Assembly (NCBI RefSeq): GCF_000372965.1
Contig: NZ_KB890024.1
Coordinates: 4,614,304 to 4,678,303 of the forward strand
From: Hoeflea sp. 108
Lineage (GTDB): Bacteria; Pseudomonadota; Alphaproteobacteria; Rhizobiales; Rhizobiaceae
Direction of reading: 5' to 3'
Length of the DNA: 64,000 bases
Shown here: positions 55,753-64,000 of the stretch, one piece after another
Layout: each line of letters begins with the position of its first letter
Numbering within the stretch: position 1 is the stretch's first letter
Translations under genes and position numbers: made by a program
Notes under the pieces: model-generated
Seen by the model: the letters and a program-made list of their open reading frames with translations, nothing else
What the model was told of the DNA's origin: nothing
Databases searched by the model: none

Positions 55753-56700
55753 ATGAAGCTGAAATCCCTCATCCGCCACGAGACCTTCCTGGCCCTGCTG
55801 CTGGTGGTCGTCCTGATCGTCTTGTCGTTCCAGTCGGACCGCTTCTTTACCGTCGACAACCTGCTCAACCAGGGTCGACTGATGACCGAGATCGGGCTGA
55901 TCGCGATTGCCATGACCTTCGTCATCGCAACCGGCGGCATCGACCTGTCGGTCGGCTCGATCCTTGGCCTGACCGCCATTCTGACGGGTGTGTTCTGGCA
56001 GAATGTCGGCCTGCCACTGCCGGTGGCCGCAACCGCAGCGATCGCTGCCGGCACCTTCGCCGGCTTCGTCAACGGCGTCATCATCACGCGCTTCCGCGTG
56101 CCGCCGCTGATCGCCACGCTGGCGACGCTGGCACTCTATCGCGGCCTGGCCGAAGGCATCAGCCAGGCGCGTTCGGTGCGCGGCTATCCTGAATGGTTCT
56201 ACGTGCTGGGCCAGAAGGACGTGCTCGGCGTGCCGACGCAGCTCTGGATCCTGCTGTTCGCGGCCCTCGTTGCCTCGATCATCCTCGCCTACACCACCTG
56301 GGGTCGCACGGTCTATGCCGTCGGTTCCAACGAGGTCGCCAGCCGCTTCTCCGGCCTGTCGGTCGAGAAGACCAAGCTCGCACTCTACACTGCCTCGGGT
56401 TTTGCCGCCGCGGTTGCCGCCGTCATCTTCGTGTCGCGCGTTTCCACGACGCGCTCCGACATGGGCACCGGTATCGAGCTCGACGCCATCACCGCAGTGG
56501 TCCTCGGCGGCACCTCGATCTTCGGCGGCCGCGGCACCATCATCGGCACCATCATCGGCCTTTGCCTGATCCAGGCGCTTAAGAACGGTCTGTCGCTTGC
56601 GGGCATCAAGGGCGACGGAACGATCATGCTGATCGGCGCGGTCCTTATTCTGGCGATCCTCGCCAGCAACCTCTTCGAGAGGAGCGGCACTCGAACCTAG
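55753..56700 (+). CDS. Sugar ABC transporter permease (RbsC/RhaQ type)
   Basis: 315 aa, partner of the preceding permease, with the same motifs: GGIDLSVGSILGLTA (about 57) and VLGGTSIFGGRGTIIGT (about 250). It lies 10 bp behind its partner with GAGGGAC upstream. The antisense frames over this pair are long only because of high GC content. Confidence 0.92.
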   Translation: MKLKSLIRHETFLALLLVVVLIVLSFQSDRFFTVDNLLNQGRLMTEIGLIAIAMTFVIATGGIDLSVGSILGLTAILTGVFWQNVGLPLPVAATAAIAAGTFAGFVNGVIITRFRVPPLIATLATLALYRGLAEGISQARSVRGYPEWFYVLGQKDVLGVPTQLWILLFAALVASIILAYTTWGRTVYAVGSNEVASRFSGLSVEKTKLALYTASGFAAAVAAVIFVSRVSTTRSDMGTGIELDAITAVVLGGTSIFGGRGTIIGTIIGLCLIQALKNGLSLAGIKGDGTIMLIGAVLILAILASNLFERSGTRT

Positions 56701-56759
56701 GGAGAGCAACGTCCTTCACTGCCGCTCTACAGTGTCCGGACGATCAATTGGAGGATGGA

Positions 56760-57866
56760 ATGCGTAACGTAGTACTTTCCGCGCTCTTGGCCTTGTCCTT
56801 CTCGACAAGCCTCAGCAACGCCCAGTCCGTCTGGACGGGCGGCGACGACCTGCCCACCAACCCGTTGGCCTGCGACGCCACGCCGGCGACTGCTGCTGCC
56901 AAGCCTTATGATGGCGGCCAGCCGACCAATGCGCCCGACCGCAAAGGCAAGACGATCAAGGTCGTCGACGTGCCGAAGCTGGTCGGCATCGGCTACTTCA
57001 ACGCCACGTCCAAGGGCATCGCCGACGCGGCCAAGGAAATGGGCTCGATGGACGCCAAGACCGACGGTCCGTCCAAGGCCAACATCGACGACCAGATCAC
57101 GCTGATCGACAACTACATCACTTCTGGCGTCGACGGCATCCTGTTCGCCGCCAATGACCCGGTCGCCATTGCGCCCGTGCTGAAGAAGGCGCTCGGTGCC
57201 GGTATCAACGTCGTCGGCTACGACGCCAACTCGTCGCCGGATGCCCGCCAGTGGTTCGTCAACCAGGCCGAGTTCAACGGCATCGCCAAGGCCATGGTCG
57301 ACTCGATGGCGGCCGAGATCGGCGCCGAGGGCGCTTTTGCCATCGTCACCTCGACCTTCACCACGCCGAACCAGGCACGCTGGATCGCCGAGATGCAGGC
57401 CTACCAGGCCAAGTGCCATCCGAAGATGAAGTGGCTCGAGACGGTCGAGGCGCAGGAAGACAACATCCTGTCCTTCAACCAGTCGAACACGCTCATCAAC
57501 AAGTACGGCGACGAGCTCAAGGGCATCTTCGGCATGACCAGCGTGGCGACGCCGGCCGCTGCGGACGCCGTGACCCAGGCCAAGAAGTGCGGCAGCGTCG
57601 CCGTCGTTGGCCTCGCCACGCCGAATGCGATGAAGCCCTATGTCGGCGCAGGTTGCGTCAAGTCGGTTGTGCTGTGGAACCCGGTCGATCTCGGCTATGC
57701 CGCTGCCTACGTGCTGCGCGCGACCGCCGACGGCACGCTGGCCCCTGGTGCCACTTCGGTGAAGGCAGGCAAGCTCGGCGACCTCTCCGTCATCAACGGC
57801 TCGGAGATCCTGCTCGGCGCGCCGACCGTCTTCAACAAGGACAACATCGGCAATTTCGACTTCTGA
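56760..57866 (+). CDS. Sugar ABC transporter periplasmic binding protein (LsrB/RhaS-like)
   Basis: 368 aa. A signal peptide (LSALLALSFSTSLSNA) is followed by a periplasmic-binding-protein type 1 fold: KVVDVPKLVGIGYFNAT near residue 70, GVDGILFAANDP near 125 and the hinge segments further on. It is longer at the N-terminus than many relatives (a ~45-residue stretch with one Cys before the fold). ATG 56760 follows GGAGG; the frame start at 56748 is a TTG lying over this site. By context it binds rhamnose or a related sugar. Confidence 0.88.
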   Translation: MRNVVLSALLALSFSTSLSNAQSVWTGGDDLPTNPLACDATPATAAAKPYDGGQPTNAPDRKGKTIKVVDVPKLVGIGYFNATSKGIADAAKEMGSMDAKTDGPSKANIDDQITLIDNYITSGVDGILFAANDPVAIAPVLKKALGAGINVVGYDANSSPDARQWFVNQAEFNGIAKAMVDSMAAEIGAEGAFAIVTSTFTTPNQARWIAEMQAYQAKCHPKMKWLETVEAQEDNILSFNQSNTLINKYGDELKGIFGMTSVATPAAADAVTQAKKCGSVAVVGLATPNAMKPYVGAGCVKSVVLWNPVDLGYAAAYVLRATADGTLAPGATSVKAGKLGDLSVINGSEILLGAPTVFNKDNIGNFDF

Positions 57867-57875
57867 GGTCGAATC

Positions 57876-57942
57876 GGGAGACGCGCGGGCGCGTCTCCCC
57901 AAATCTCGGAGCTGGCCTGTGACATCGCTGCCGGCCAGCTCC
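57876..57942 (+). other. Two consecutive hairpins behind the binding-protein gene
   Basis: GGGAGACGCGC/GCGCGTCTCCC (57876-57899) and GGAGCTGGCC/GGCCAGCTCC (57908-57942, 15-nt loop), without T-runs, directly after the binding-protein stop. They probably stabilise that message segment or damp read-through into the enzyme genes. Confidence 0.7.
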
Positions 57943-57968
57943 GCTCCCTAAATGAAAGGACCGTCGCC

Positions 57969-59030
57969 ATGCCAGAAGCGGCCGGCTGGCAAGCCGAACT
58001 CGAACAGCTGAAAACCGTATCGGCCCGCATCGGCAGCGATCCGCTGCTGACGCAAGGTGCTGGCGGCAATACGTCGCTCAAGGTCGGCGGCACGCTTTGG
58101 ATCAAGGCATCGGGCACCTGGCTGGCGCACGCGAAAGAACGCGACATCATGGTGCCGGTGGAGATGGCGCCGTTGATAGCAGCGGTCGAAGCAATCGACC
58201 CGGCCGCCGAACAGGCGCACCAGTTCACTGTCGCGGCGCTCAACAGCTCCGGCCTGCGCCCCTCTATCGAGACGACAGTCCATGCGCTGATGCCGCAACG
58301 CGTGGTGCTGCACGTCCACTGCGTCGACACCATCGCTTATGCCGTGCGCAGCGACTGCATCGAACAGATCGGCCCGTGCCTGGCCGGCCTCAACTGGGCC
58401 TACGTGCCTTATGCACGACCCGGCCTGCCGCTGGCGATCGCCATATCGGAACATCGCAGCCAACGGCCGGACGTGCTGGTCCTAGGCAATCATGGTCTTG
58501 TCGTCGCCGGAGAGACGGTGACCCAGACAGAAGCCTTGCTCGAAGACGTCAAGGCCCGGCTGCGTGTTGCGCCGCGCAACGCTCCCGCGCCCGATGCCGA
58601 TCGCCTCGCTCAACTCGCCACCGGCACTGATTATCGCCTCCCGTCATCCGAAGCCGCCCATGCTGCTGCGACCGACCCTGCAGGTTTGAGTTTGGCCGGC
58701 AAAGGCAGCCTCTATCCCGACCACGTGATCTTCCTCGGAACTGGCTCCGTCATCGCCCGCGACGGCGAGGACGTCTCCGCCGTCATCGCGCGCCTCGGTG
58801 CATCGCCGGTCTCGATCCTGTTTCCCGGAGCGGGCATCCTGATGCGCAGGGATGCGACGCCGGGCGCCGATGCCATGGCCCGCTGCCTCGCCGACGTGCT
58901 GGCCCGTATCCCCGAAAACGCGTCGGTGCAGGTGCTGACCGCAGAGGAACACCTCCAACTGACCGATTGGGACGCCGAGAAATACCGGCAGGACCTCGCC
59001 CGCAAGGCCGCCACCAAGAAGATCGCCTGA
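57969..59030 (+). CDS. Class II aldolase/adducin-family protein (long form)
   Basis: 353 aa. The N-terminal ~210 residues show the class II aldolase pattern: GAGGNTSLKVG, TTVHALMP, VLHVHCVD (metal histidines) and LGNHGLVVAG. The C-terminal ~140 residues form an extension also present in the first half of RhaD-type proteins. It could cleave a phosphorylated or free ketose, or act as a sugar-acid decarboxylase-type enzyme. It is one base from the kinase at 59032, with HAD and rhaI genes downstream. Its relation to the RhaD aldolase domain is uncertain. Confidence 0.8.
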   Translation: MPEAAGWQAELEQLKTVSARIGSDPLLTQGAGGNTSLKVGGTLWIKASGTWLAHAKERDIMVPVEMAPLIAAVEAIDPAAEQAHQFTVAALNSSGLRPSIETTVHALMPQRVVLHVHCVDTIAYAVRSDCIEQIGPCLAGLNWAYVPYARPGLPLAIAISEHRSQRPDVLVLGNHGLVVAGETVTQTEALLEDVKARLRVAPRNAPAPDADRLAQLATGTDYRLPSSEAAHAAATDPAGLSLAGKGSLYPDHVIFLGTGSVIARDGEDVSAVIARLGASPVSILFPGAGILMRRDATPGADAMARCLADVLARIPENASVQVLTAEEHLQLTDWDAEKYRQDLARKAATKKIA

Positions 59031-59031
59031 G

Positions 59032-60309
59032 ATGAGTACCCCGCTCGCCATCGGCATCGACCTCGGCACGTCAGGCGCCCGCGCCGTGGCGATGACGCCC
59101 GGCTTCGAGATCGTGGCGCAGGGCGCGGCCAAACTCTCTGATTTCGGCGCCAACCCACGCGACCCAAAAATCTGGTGGCAAGCGGTCGAGACGGCATTGC
59201 GCGCTGTACTCGCCAAGGTCGACCGCTTCAGGGTTCATGCCATTGCGATCGACGCCACGTCAGGCACGCTGCTGCCTGTCGATGGTGACGGCACGCCATT
59301 GGCCGAACCGTTGATGTATGACGACAAGGTCGGCGATGCCGCCATCCTGGCCCGTATCGCCGCCGTCATCCCGGCCGAAAGCGCGGCCCATGGCGCAACG
59401 TCTGGCCTTGCCAAGGCGCTGGTCTTCCAGGCCGTGTCCCACGTGGCAAAGGTGTTGCATCAGGCCGACTGGATCGCAGGGCGGCTCGCCGGCCATTTCG
59501 GCACGACCGACGAAAACAATGCGCTCAAGACAGGTTACGACCCCATCGACCGGCGCTGGCCGGACTGGGTCGCAGCGACCGGGCTCAGGACCGCGCTTCT
59601 GCCGCGCGTTGTGGCGCCGGGTGCACCAATAGAGACCATCGCACCAACCATGGCAAAGGTCTTCGGCCTGAGCGAAGAAGTCGAGATCATCGCCGGCACC
59701 ACCGACGGATGCGCCTCGTTCCTGGCGACCGGTGCCGACAGACCGGGCGATGGCGTCAGTGCCCTCGGCTCGACGCTTACGCTCAAGTTGCTGTGCGACC
59801 AGCCGATCTTCGCGCCCGACTTCGGCATCTACAGCCACCGTATCAACGGCATGTGGCTCGCCGGCGGCGCCTCCAACAGCGGCGGCAAGGTTTTGTCCCA
59901 CTTCTTCTCCGCCGATGAGATCGCACGGCTTTCTGCCGCCATCGACCCTGATGTTCCGACAGGCCTCGACTTCTATCCGTTGCTCGAACCGGGCGAGCGC
60001 TTTCCGGTGCTCGATCCCGCATGGCCGCCACGGCTCGCTCCACGTCCTGCCGATGACAGCGGCTTCCTGCAGGCCATGCTGGAAGGCATCTCGGCCATCG
60101 AGAAACTCGGCTATGACAGATTGGCTGAACTCGGTGCGCCGCCGCTGCATTCCATGCGCAGCCTCGGTGGCGGTGCGGCAAACCCTGCATGGACCGCGAT
60201 CCGCCAGAACAGGCTCGGCGTGCCGTTCCTGCCCGCGCATTCGCAGGAGGCCGCGGCAGGAACGGCACGCCTGGCACTAATCGGTCTCGAAGCGGTGGGA
60301 GATCTGTGA
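59032..60309 (+). CDS. FGGY-family carbohydrate kinase (xylulokinase-like)
   Basis: 425 aa. IGIDLGTSGARAVAMT opens the phosphate-binding site, AIDATSGTLLPVD follows near residue 82, and IIAGTTDGCASFLATGA and ALGSTLTLKLL form the middle and adenosine parts. It phosphorylates a pentulose or related sugar. It differs clearly from the kinase at 51824. Overlap TGATG with the HAD gene suggests coupling, and the pairing with the long aldolase suggests a second kinase-aldolase route. Confidence 0.85.
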   Translation: MSTPLAIGIDLGTSGARAVAMTPGFEIVAQGAAKLSDFGANPRDPKIWWQAVETALRAVLAKVDRFRVHAIAIDATSGTLLPVDGDGTPLAEPLMYDDKVGDAAILARIAAVIPAESAAHGATSGLAKALVFQAVSHVAKVLHQADWIAGRLAGHFGTTDENNALKTGYDPIDRRWPDWVAATGLRTALLPRVVAPGAPIETIAPTMAKVFGLSEEVEIIAGTTDGCASFLATGADRPGDGVSALGSTLTLKLLCDQPIFAPDFGIYSHRINGMWLAGGASNSGGKVLSHFFSADEIARLSAAIDPDVPTGLDFYPLLEPGERFPVLDPAWPPRLAPRPADDSGFLQAMLEGISAIEKLGYDRLAELGAPPLHSMRSLGGGAANPAWTAIRQNRLGVPFLPAHSQEAAAGTARLALIGLEAVGDL

Positions 60310-61145
60310 TGTCCCCTCTCCAGCTTTCAGGCATTCGCGACCTGGCCGAGCGCTTCGACGTCTTCATCCTCGACCAGTTCGGCGTCTTGCACGACGGCGC
60401 AGCACCTTACCCCGGCGCCGTGGAGACGCTGGTTCGGTTGAAGCAGGCCGGCAGGCGCACGCTGCTCTTGTCCAATTCCGGCAAGCGTTCGGCGCCCAAC
60501 GAGGCGCGATTGGTCAAGCTCGGCTTCGTGCCCGGCAGCTGGGATCATTTCCTGTCCTCGGGCGAGGTCGCCTGGCAGAGCTTGCGCAGGCAACTCGCAG
60601 ACGGGACCGGTCTGCGCTGCCTGCTCATCGCCCGCGACGGCGACCGCTCGGCGGTCGATGGCCTGCCGTTGACGCTGGTCGAAACAGGAGAAGAGGCCGA
60701 CATCGTGCTGCTGTCGGCCAGCGAGGGCGACCGCTTCGACCTCGATCACTATCGCCGCCTGCTTAAGCCAGCAGCGACACGAGGCATCCGGTGCCTCTGC
60801 ACAAACCCCGACAAGATCATGCTGACATCGCTTGGCCCGCGCTTCGGAGCCGGCCGCATTGCCGAACTCTACGTCGAGCTTGGCGGCGAGGTGACCTGGA
60901 TCGGCAAGCCGTTTCCCGAGATTTACGCCGCCGCACTCGACATGCTCGGAAATCCCGACCCGGCGCGTGTCGTCTGCGTCGGCGACAGCATCGAGCACGA
61001 CATATCGGGCGGCCACGGCGCAGGGCTGCGGACAGGGCTGGTGATGACCGGCGTGCTCGAAACGAGCAGCCAGGCTGAGCGCGAAAAACTGTTCGCCGAG
61101 CACGACGCAACGCCGGACTTTCTTGTGCGGACATTTGCGTGGTGA
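60309..61145 (+). CDS. HAD-superfamily class IIA hydrolase
   Basis: 278 aa. The DxD nucleophile motif is degenerate or shifted: the expected DxDGV/T site reads LDQFGVLHDG (Asp present, second Asp replaced by Gln-Phe-Gly). SNSGKR and IGKPFPEIY plus VGDSIEHDISGG are motifs II-IV of class IIA HAD phosphatases. The missing second Asp may alter phosphatase activity; LDQFGVLH is however common in one subfamily of this class. It may dephosphorylate a sugar-phosphate side product. Start at 60309 overlaps the kinase stop. Confidence 0.82.
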   Translation: MSPLQLSGIRDLAERFDVFILDQFGVLHDGAAPYPGAVETLVRLKQAGRRTLLLSNSGKRSAPNEARLVKLGFVPGSWDHFLSSGEVAWQSLRRQLADGTGLRCLLIARDGDRSAVDGLPLTLVETGEEADIVLLSASEGDRFDLDHYRRLLKPAATRGIRCLCTNPDKIMLTSLGPRFGAGRIAELYVELGGEVTWIGKPFPEIYAAALDMLGNPDPARVVCVGDSIEHDISGGHGAGLRTGLVMTGVLETSSQAEREKLFAEHDATPDFLVRTFAW

Positions 61146-61167
61146 TGCCGCGCAGGAGGAGGATGTG

Positions 61168-62457
61168 ATGGAAACGATGATATCGGGCGACGCTGTCGAA
61201 AAGAGCAACGCCGTCAACGAAAAGGCCCTGCGCGCCGACTACGCGTCGCTGGGCGAACAACTCGACCGGCGCGGCATCGCCATCGATGCCATTCTCAGAA
61301 AGGTCGAGGCCTTCGGCGTCGCGATCCCGTCCTGGGGCGTCGGCACCGGCGGTACACGCTTTGCCCGCTTCCCTGGCCAGGGCGAACCGCGCGACGTGTT
61401 TGACAAGATCGAGGACTGTTCGGTCATCAACCAGCTGACGCGCGCCACGCCCACCGTCTCGCTCCACATTCCCTGGGACAAGGCCGACCCGAACCGCCTG
61501 AAGCAAGCGGCGGCGCGTTTCGGGCTCGGCTTCGACGCCATGAACTCCAACACCTTCTCCGACGCGCGCGACCAGAAGCAGTCCTACAAGTTCGGCTCCC
61601 TCAGCCACGCCGATGCCGCCGTCCGCCGGCAGGCCGTCGAGCACAACATCGAATGCATCGAGATCGGCCGCACGCTTGGGTCAAAGGCGCTGACGGTGTG
61701 GATCGGCGATGGCTCCAATTTCCCCGGCCAGGTCAATTTCGCCCGCGCTTTCGAACGTTATCTCGACGCGATGAAGGACATCTACGCGACATTGCCAGAC
61801 GACTGGCGGTTGTTCACCGAACACAAGATGTACGAACCGGCCTTCTATTCGACGGTCGTGCAGGACTGGGGCACCAACTACATCATTGCGAAGGAGTTGG
61901 GCGACAAGGCCTATTGCCTCGTCGACCTCGGCCATCACGCTCCCAACATCAACATCGAGATGATCGTGTCCCGGTTGATCCAGTTCGGCAAGCTGGGCGG
62001 TTTCCACTTCAACGACTCGAAATATGGTGACGACGATCTCGATGCTGGATCTATCGATCCTTACCGCCTGTTCCTGGTCTTCAACGAGCTGGTCGACGCC
62101 GAGCTTTCCGGGGCGAAGGATTTTCACCCCGCCCACATGCTCGACCAGAGCCACAACGTCACCGATCCGATCGAGAGCTTGATGCTGTCGGCGGTCGAGG
62201 TCCAGCGTGCCTATGCCGCGGCATTGCTGGTCGACCGCAAGGCGCTCGAAGGTTTCCAGGAGGCCAACGACGCGCTGATGGCGACCCAGACGCTGAAAGC
62301 CGCCTACCGCACCGACGTCGAGCCTATCCTTGCCATGGCGCGGCTCAACAGCGGCGGCGCCATCGATCCGGTCGCGGCCTACCGCGCCAGCTTCTACCGC
62401 CAGAAGGTCGCGGCCGAGCGACCGGCATCGGTCGGCGGCAGCGGCGGCATCGTCTGA
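61168..62457 (+). CDS. rhaI: L-rhamnose isomerase, rhizobial type (RhaI)
   Basis: 429 aa from ATG 61168 behind GGAGGAGGA. A TIM-barrel sugar isomerase with WGVGTGGTRFARFPG near residue 55, FTEHKMYEPAFYSTV (metal Glu) near 220, LVDLGHHAPNINIEMIV near 250 and HFNDSKYGDDDLD near 282, matching the rhizobial RhaI family rather than enterobacterial RhaA. It converts L-rhamnose to L-rhamnulose. It is followed after 12 bp by the mutarotase. Confidence 0.93.
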   Translation: METMISGDAVEKSNAVNEKALRADYASLGEQLDRRGIAIDAILRKVEAFGVAIPSWGVGTGGTRFARFPGQGEPRDVFDKIEDCSVINQLTRATPTVSLHIPWDKADPNRLKQAAARFGLGFDAMNSNTFSDARDQKQSYKFGSLSHADAAVRRQAVEHNIECIEIGRTLGSKALTVWIGDGSNFPGQVNFARAFERYLDAMKDIYATLPDDWRLFTEHKMYEPAFYSTVVQDWGTNYIIAKELGDKAYCLVDLGHHAPNINIEMIVSRLIQFGKLGGFHFNDSKYGDDDLDAGSIDPYRLFLVFNELVDAELSGAKDFHPAHMLDQSHNVTDPIESLMLSAVEVQRAYAAALLVDRKALEGFQEANDALMATQTLKAAYRTDVEPILAMARLNSGGAIDPVAAYRASFYRQKVAAERPASVGGSGGIV

Positions 62458-62469
62458 GGGGGTGTCGCA

Positions 62470-62787
62470 ATGCCCGAACGGATCGCCTTCCGCATGGTCC
62501 TCAATCCTGGCCAGGCCGCCGAGTACAAGAAGCGGCATGACGAGATCTGGCCGGAGCTCAGCACCGCCCTGCGCGAGGCGGGGGTGTCCGACTACACGAT
62601 CTGGCTCGATCCCGAGACCAACCACCTGTTCGCGACGCTGGTCCGCACCGACGACCACAGCATGGACAGGCTGCCGCAAACCGAGGTCAACCGCCGCTGG
62701 TGGGACTTCATGGCCGACATCATGCAGTACACCGACCGCGACGAGCCGCTGGTCGTGCCGCTGCAACAGCTCTTTCATATGGAGTAG
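62470..62787 (+). CDS. rhaM: L-rhamnose mutarotase
   Basis: 105 aa, normal size for RhaM/RhaU. It interconverts rhamnose anomers so that the isomerase gets its preferred form. Family motifs: FRMVLNPGQAAEYKKRHDEIWPEL (key part YKKRHDEIWPEL), the catalytic His in the RHDEIW segment, and WWDFMADIM near the C-terminus. It lies between rhaI and the aldolase with spacings of 12 and 3 bp. Confidence 0.95.
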   Translation: MPERIAFRMVLNPGQAAEYKKRHDEIWPELSTALREAGVSDYTIWLDPETNHLFATLVRTDDHSMDRLPQTEVNRRWWDFMADIMQYTDRDEPLVVPLQQLFHME

Positions 62788-62790
62788 ACG

Positions 62791-63468
62791 ATGACTGACA
62801 AGGCACTGCGCGACGAGATGGTGTCGATCTGCCGGCGCATGAATTCGAGCGGCATCAACCAGGGCACGGCGGGCAATCTTTCGGTGCGGTCGAGCAGCGG
62901 CTTCCTGATCACGCCGTCGGGCATGCCCTATGACATCATGGGCCCTGACGATATCGTCGAGATGGATTTCGACGGCACCTATGTCGGCCGCCGCCCGTCA
63001 TCGGAATGGCGCTTCCACCGCGATATCCTGAAGGCACGCGAGGACATCAGCGTCGTGCTCCATTGCCATTCGGTCTACGCGACGACGCTCGCCTGCCACC
63101 ACAAGACCATTCCGTCGTTCCACTACATGACCGGTGTCGCCGGCGGCACGACCATCCGCTGCGCCGCCTATGCCACCTTCGGCACCCAGGCTCTTTCAGA
63201 CAATGCGCTTGTCGCACTCAAGGACCGGCTCGCCTGTCTGCTCGGCCAGCATGGCCAGATCTCGCTCGGGACCAACCTCGAACACGCGCTGTGGCTGGCG
63301 ATCGAGGTGGAAACGCTGTCGCGCATGTATGTCCAGGCGCTTACCCTCGGCGAGCCGCCGGTCCTGCCCGACGAGGAGATGGAGAGGGTCATCGAGCAGA
63401 TGCGCCGTATGAGCTACGGCCTGGCACCGGACGCCGAAGGCACCAACGACGTGGCGCGGCCGCGGTAG
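62791..63468 (+). CDS. Class II aldolase/adducin-family protein (FucA-like)
   Basis: 225 aa, the typical length of L-fuculose-phosphate aldolase-type enzymes. NQGTAGNLSVRSSSGFLITPSG (key part GTAGNLSVR) opens the site, SSEWRFHRDI carries the catalytic Glu, and VVLHCHSVYAT and LLGQHGQISLG hold the zinc histidines. Last gene of the operon, 3 bp behind rhaM. It may cleave rhamnulose-1-phosphate or a related phosphate, giving this locus three aldolase-type genes. Its stop codon lies inside the terminator stem. Confidence 0.87.
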   Translation: MTDKALRDEMVSICRRMNSSGINQGTAGNLSVRSSSGFLITPSGMPYDIMGPDDIVEMDFDGTYVGRRPSSEWRFHRDILKAREDISVVLHCHSVYATTLACHHKTIPSFHYMTGVAGGTTIRCAAYATFGTQALSDNALVALKDRLACLLGQHGQISLGTNLEHALWLAIEVETLSRMYVQALTLGEPPVLPDEEMERVIEQMRRMSYGLAPDAEGTNDVARPR

Positions 63469-63494
63469 AGCCTGCTGCAGGCTCTACCGCGGCC
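63458..63494. terminator. 17-bp perfect hairpin overlapping the last codons of the operon
   Basis: A 17-bp perfect stem with a 3-nt loop (63458-63474 against 63478-63494) is followed by TTCCTT. It includes the aldolase stop codon and lies between convergent genes, so it probably terminates from both sides. Confidence 0.8.
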
Positions 63495-63501
63495 TTCCTT
63501 G

Positions 63502-63996
63502 TCACCGCGTCAGGAATTCGCGCATCAGCACGCGCGCGCGGTGCAGCCGCGCCTTGACCGTCTCGCGCGACAGGTCGAGTGCAGTGGCGATCTCGGCGAT
63601 GCTCATTTCCTTGATGTCGCGCATCAGTGCGACATCGCGATAGTGTGGCGGCAGGGATTCGAAGGCGGCGGCAAGGTCGAGCCGAAGCTCAGGCTCCGGT
63701 CGCGACAACAGTTCGGCCTCGGCTTCTTCATCCCCGGCTGCGGCCACCATGCCGGTTCGGCGGGCCAAGCGCATGCATTCGCGCCGGACCACCGTGAACA
63801 GCCAGCCCGAGAGCGCGGCAACGGAGCGGATGGCTCCGACGTGCCGAAAGAGCAGCCAAAGCGCCTCCTGCGCAGCGTCTTCGGCATCGGCTGATGTGCG
63901 GCAGGCCGAACGCGCATAGCGACGGATATCCGGCTGCGAAAGATCGAGCAGCCCGATGATGGCGGCGCGATCTCCAAGACGCGCCGCCTCGAACAT
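63502..63996 (-). CDS. ECF-type RNA polymerase sigma factor (may extend beyond window)
   Basis: 164 aa. Region 2 is visible at DAEDAAQEALWLLFRHV (about residues 37-53), and region 4 with its helix-turn-helix at MSIAEIATALDLSRETVKARLHRAR (key part AEIATALDLSRETVKA, about 134-149). It is preceded by the LPPHYRDVALMRDI motif usual in sigma-70 region 4. The ATG at 63996 begins only four bases from the window end, so a longer N-terminus is possible. No anti-sigma gene is visible within the window. Confidence 0.85.
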   Translation of the reverse strand: MFEAARLGDRAAIIGLLDLSQPDIRRYARSACRTSADAEDAAQEALWLLFRHVGAIRSVAALSGWLFTVVRRECMRLARRTGMVAAAGDEEAEAELLSRPEPELRLDLAAAFESLPPHYRDVALMRDIKEMSIAEIATALDLSRETVKARLHRARVLMREFLTR

Positions 63997-64000
63997 ATCT

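Noticed and set aside
54234..56709. Minus-strand frames of 627 and 353 codons over the sugar permeases
   Set aside because: Asp/Gly/Arg-rich shadows of two membrane proteins with clear signatures.

Overview
The window looks like a chromosome segment of a Hyphomicrobiales (Rhizobiales) alphaproteobacterium, most likely Mesorhizobium/Aminobacter-like. It is GC-rich, has the housekeeping order rplU-rpmA-GNAT-obg-proB-proA-nadD-rsfS-rlmH-envC, carries rhizobial-type rhamnose genes (fused aldolase/dehydrogenase RhaD, rhizobial RhaI), and has a short intergenic repeat of a kind I associate with Mesorhizobium. The genus is inferred, not shown.

Layout. (1) 1-11.0 kb: conserved housekeeping block, nearly all on the minus strand, interrupted by an AraC regulator, an MFS transporter and an endonuclease/exonuclease/phosphatase-family gene. 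A perfect 140-bp tandem duplication sits between rlmH and envC. (2) 11.67-28.44 kb: a tRNA-Ser(CGA) gene followed by a 16.7-kb integrated element bounded by 19-bp direct repeats of the tRNA 3' end. A tyrosine integrase lies at the far end, and paired GGTGCCCCA boxes lie about 60 bp inside each end. The cargo is a decayed T7-type single-subunit RNA polymerase, an intact 1258-aa phage virion-like protein, a serine recombinase in an overlapping operon, several unknown genes, and a 740-aa protein that reads as a PD-(D/E)XK-like domain joined to a PIN-like nuclease domain (candidate defence gene). No terminase, portal, capsid or tail genes are present, so it is a remnant or a satellite-like element. 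(3) 28.5-48.3 kb: a catabolic and transport regulon of unknown substrate. It has five amidohydrolase-superfamily enzymes, an Asp/Glu/hydantoin-racemase family protein, a flavin-reductase-like protein, a GntR regulator, a polar-amino-acid ABC importer without its ATPase, and a complete but split oligopeptide-type ABC importer. All four promoter regions serving the six transcription units carry a 12-bp motif close to ATTGTCRRCAAT, which points to one shared regulator, probably the GntR protein encoded here. (4) 48.6-63.5 kb: L-rhamnose/deoxy-sugar utilisation. rhaD is on the minus strand; divergently transcribed are a DeoR regulator, an FGGY kinase, a sugar ABC importer, a second aldolase/kinase/HAD set, rhaI, rhaM and a third class II aldolase. 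(5) 63.5-64 kb: an ECF sigma factor gene reaching the window edge.

How the genes work together. In region 3, import of a polar N-containing compound or small peptide-like substrate probably feeds sequential C-N bond hydrolysis by the amidohydrolases, with racemisation of an intermediate. Two of the amidohydrolases are paralogues that have lost the usual HxH metal motif. In region 4, sugar import, mutarotation (RhaM), isomerisation (RhaI) and phosphorylation and/or aldol cleavage with dehydrogenation (RhaD) form a rhamnose pathway. The extra kinase-aldolase-HAD trio suggests a second related sugar.
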